Positions 62,897-64,000 of a DNA stretch of 64,000 bases are shown here, in pieces (the stretch's first letter is position 1; the number at the start of each line of letters is the position of its first letter). Under the pieces are notes generated by a model. That model searched no databases, had not been told where the DNA came from, and saw nothing but the letters and a program-made list of their open reading frames with translations. The DNA comes from Gammaproteobacteria bacterium (lineage in GTDB: Bacteria > Pseudomonadota > Gammaproteobacteria > Ga0077536), in the NCBI GenBank assembly GCA_021773835.1, contig JAJFJQ010000057.1, positions 248,001 to 312,000 of the forward strand, given 5' to 3'. The position numbers and the translations under genes are program-made.

Positions 62897-64000
62897 TGTC
62901 GTACTCCTGCCGGAGCCATTCGCACGGCTCCGATAGAACCGCCGACCCAACGCTCGAGCTCGGCCAAGCGACGGGCGTGATCAGCCCGCGCACGGGCCAG
63001 CGCAAGGTCTGTTCGGAGCTTGCGCTGCTCGGCGTTGATAACATTGAGAAACGCACCGTTACCACTTTGATAGTCGGCGAGCGCCGCTTCGAGATACTCA
63101 TCGGCAAGCGGGACGAGCCGGTCCTGGTAGAGTGCGATAGAGGTTTTGGTTTCGAGCACCTGCGCGCGCGCTTGCGCGAGCTCCGCAAGTAAATCGGCGC
63201 GCCGCTCAAGCAGCGACCATTCACCGCGACGCGCCTCGGCTTGGGCTCGACTTAATTCTGATCGCCGCTTGCTGCGATCGAACGGCACGTTGATCGAGAT
63301 CCCAAAGATGGGCCGCTTGTCGGGGTTGTCCCACAGGCTGTTGTAGCCCACCCCCACCTGAAAATCAGGATAGAACGCTTTCTCAGCCAGCGTAATACGA
63401 CTTTTGCTCGCAGAGACCTGCGCATCCAGGCGGGCGAGTTCCGGATGTTGCTCCAGCGCCAGCGTTTGCAGCAGGTCGAGTGCAGGCAGTGACAATGGCA
63501 GGGATACTGGCCCCGCTACAGGCAAGGATGCCTCGGGTGCACGGTTCAGGAGCGCATTAATGCGCGCTTGCACGACGGCTCGTTGGCGGAGCAAACGAAA
63601 CAACTCGTTATCCAGATCGGTTCGCTCCACCTCCGCCTGCAGTACGTCTTGCTTGAGCCCACGCCCTACGGCGTAGCGCGTTTGGGCAGTGGCGATCAAT
63701 TCATCGAGCAGCGCTCGGGTCGCGTGATGTACCGCCAGCCCGTCATCAATAAAACGCCATTCGGCATGCGCGGACTTCGCTTGGGCAATAATTAGCAGCT
63801 GCAACGCGTCGACGTCGCGATCTGCGGCAACGGCGTCGTGCCGGGCGCTCGCTTCGCGCGCCGCCAGGGTCCCCGGCCAGGGGATCCTCTGGCTGAAATC
63901 GACCTTCTGATTCAACCCTTGGTTGCTACCGCCGGTCATTGGCGCAACCCCATAGCTCAGCATTGGGTCGTCGAGCGAACCGGCGGGGTCGATACGATAA
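62893..64000 (-). CDS. cusC: Outer-membrane efflux protein, CusC-like (TolC family; N-terminus off the window)
   Basis: The frame is open to the right edge (RIDPAGSLDDPMLSYGVAPM), so the signal peptide and first strands are missing. The visible 368 residues show the TolC-type layout: helices around ASARHDAVAADRDVDALQLL and ARLDAQVSASKSRITLAEKA, strand segments DFQVGVGYNSLWDN and PIFGISINVPFDRSKRR, and a final helix ending in ELERWVGGSI. It comes first in the cusCBA order and its stop overlaps cusB. Together the three would span the envelope and expel Cu(I)/Ag(I). Confidence 0.9.
   Translation of the reverse strand, partial: YRIDPAGSLDDPMLSYGVAPMTGGSNQGLNQKVDFSQRIPWPGTLAAREASARHDAVAADRDVDALQLLIIAQAKSAHAEWRFIDDGLAVHHATRALLDELIATAQTRYAVGRGLKQDVLQAEVERTDLDNELFRLLRQRAVVQARINALLNRAPEASLPVAGPVSLPLSLPALDLLQTLALEQHPELARLDAQVSASKSRITLAEKAFYPDFQVGVGYNSLWDNPDKRPIFGISINVPFDRSKRRSELSRAQAEARRGEWSLLERRADLLAELAQARAQVLETKTSIALYQDRLVPLADEYLEAALADYQSGNGAFLNVINAEQRKLRTDLALARARADHARRLAELERWVGGSIGAVRMAPAGVRQ

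Larger units (their letters stand above)
50013..64000. mobile_element. Putative genomic island B (metal resistance), right end outside
   Basis: The tRNA-Arg half at its left and the uninterrupted minus-strand metal-efflux gene set suggest one island extending past the window. The intact tRNA-Arg gene and possibly an integrase are expected further right. This is inferred from orientation: the displaced half marks the end distal to the tRNA. Confidence 0.5.

Overview
The window looks like a chromosome segment of a gammaproteobacterium without a close named relative that I can identify from sequence alone. The strongest sign is the block uvrY, uvrC, pgsA, tRNA-Gly(GCC), tRNA-Cys(GCA), tRNA-Leu(UAA) at 28.5-32.9 kb, which has the same order as in Escherichia coli, with a type-V uracil-DNA glycosylase inserted. 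rimO, an E. coli-length membrane-anchored fadE and several c-di-GMP proteins agree with this. Nearly all genes lie on the minus strand.

Backbone, 1-37.4 kb. In order: a membrane GGDEF protein with a degenerate signature (cut by the window edge); an MMPL/RND exporter on the plus strand; a tight minus-strand operon of class-III aminotransferase, alpha/beta hydrolase, tungsten-type aldehyde ferredoxin oxidoreductase and a MoaD-like sulfur carrier; a Sel1-repeat protein; a cupin; ogt; a run of rimO, gamma-glutamyltransferase, thioesterase, FAD-linked 2-hydroxyacid dehydrogenase, metY, CoA-binding protein, FMN-dependent 2-hydroxyacid dehydrogenase and DmdC-like acyl-CoA dehydrogenase; squalene-hopene cyclase; a REC-GGDEF-EAL protein; a secreted protein with a proline/glutamine repeat; the tRNA-pgsA-uvrC-udg-uvrY-nudix block; fadE; and a second diguanylate cyclase.

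Accessory zone, 37.5 kb to the end. This half is a stack of tRNA-targeted insertions. A 24-base tRNA-Ser 3' end lies next to a tyrosine integrase (37.5-38.75 kb), followed by IS66 debris. A decayed tRNA-Arg 3' half at 40.65 kb and a well-preserved tRNA-Arg(TCG) 3' half at 49.98 kb each begin a ~250-base terminal repeat, about 85% identical by hand alignment. I read these as the left ends of two related islands inserted one after the other into the same tRNA-Arg gene.

Island A (40.7-50.0 kb) carries a catabolic operon: Baeyer-Villiger-type monooxygenase, luciferase-like flavin monooxygenase, PanB-like aldolase and short-chain dehydrogenase. A textbook sigma-54 promoter precedes it, with a divergent AcoR-type activator and a likely activator site. 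It also holds a complete insertion sequence with 22-bp inverted repeats. Island B (50.0 kb onward) is a metal-resistance island: cusCBA, whose CusA has the full methionine triad, followed by a SmtB-type ArsR repressor with operator, a CDF transporter, a CzcI-like His/Cys-rich protein, czcCBA, a PII-like protein and a lipoprotein. The full tRNA-Arg gene should lie beyond the right edge.
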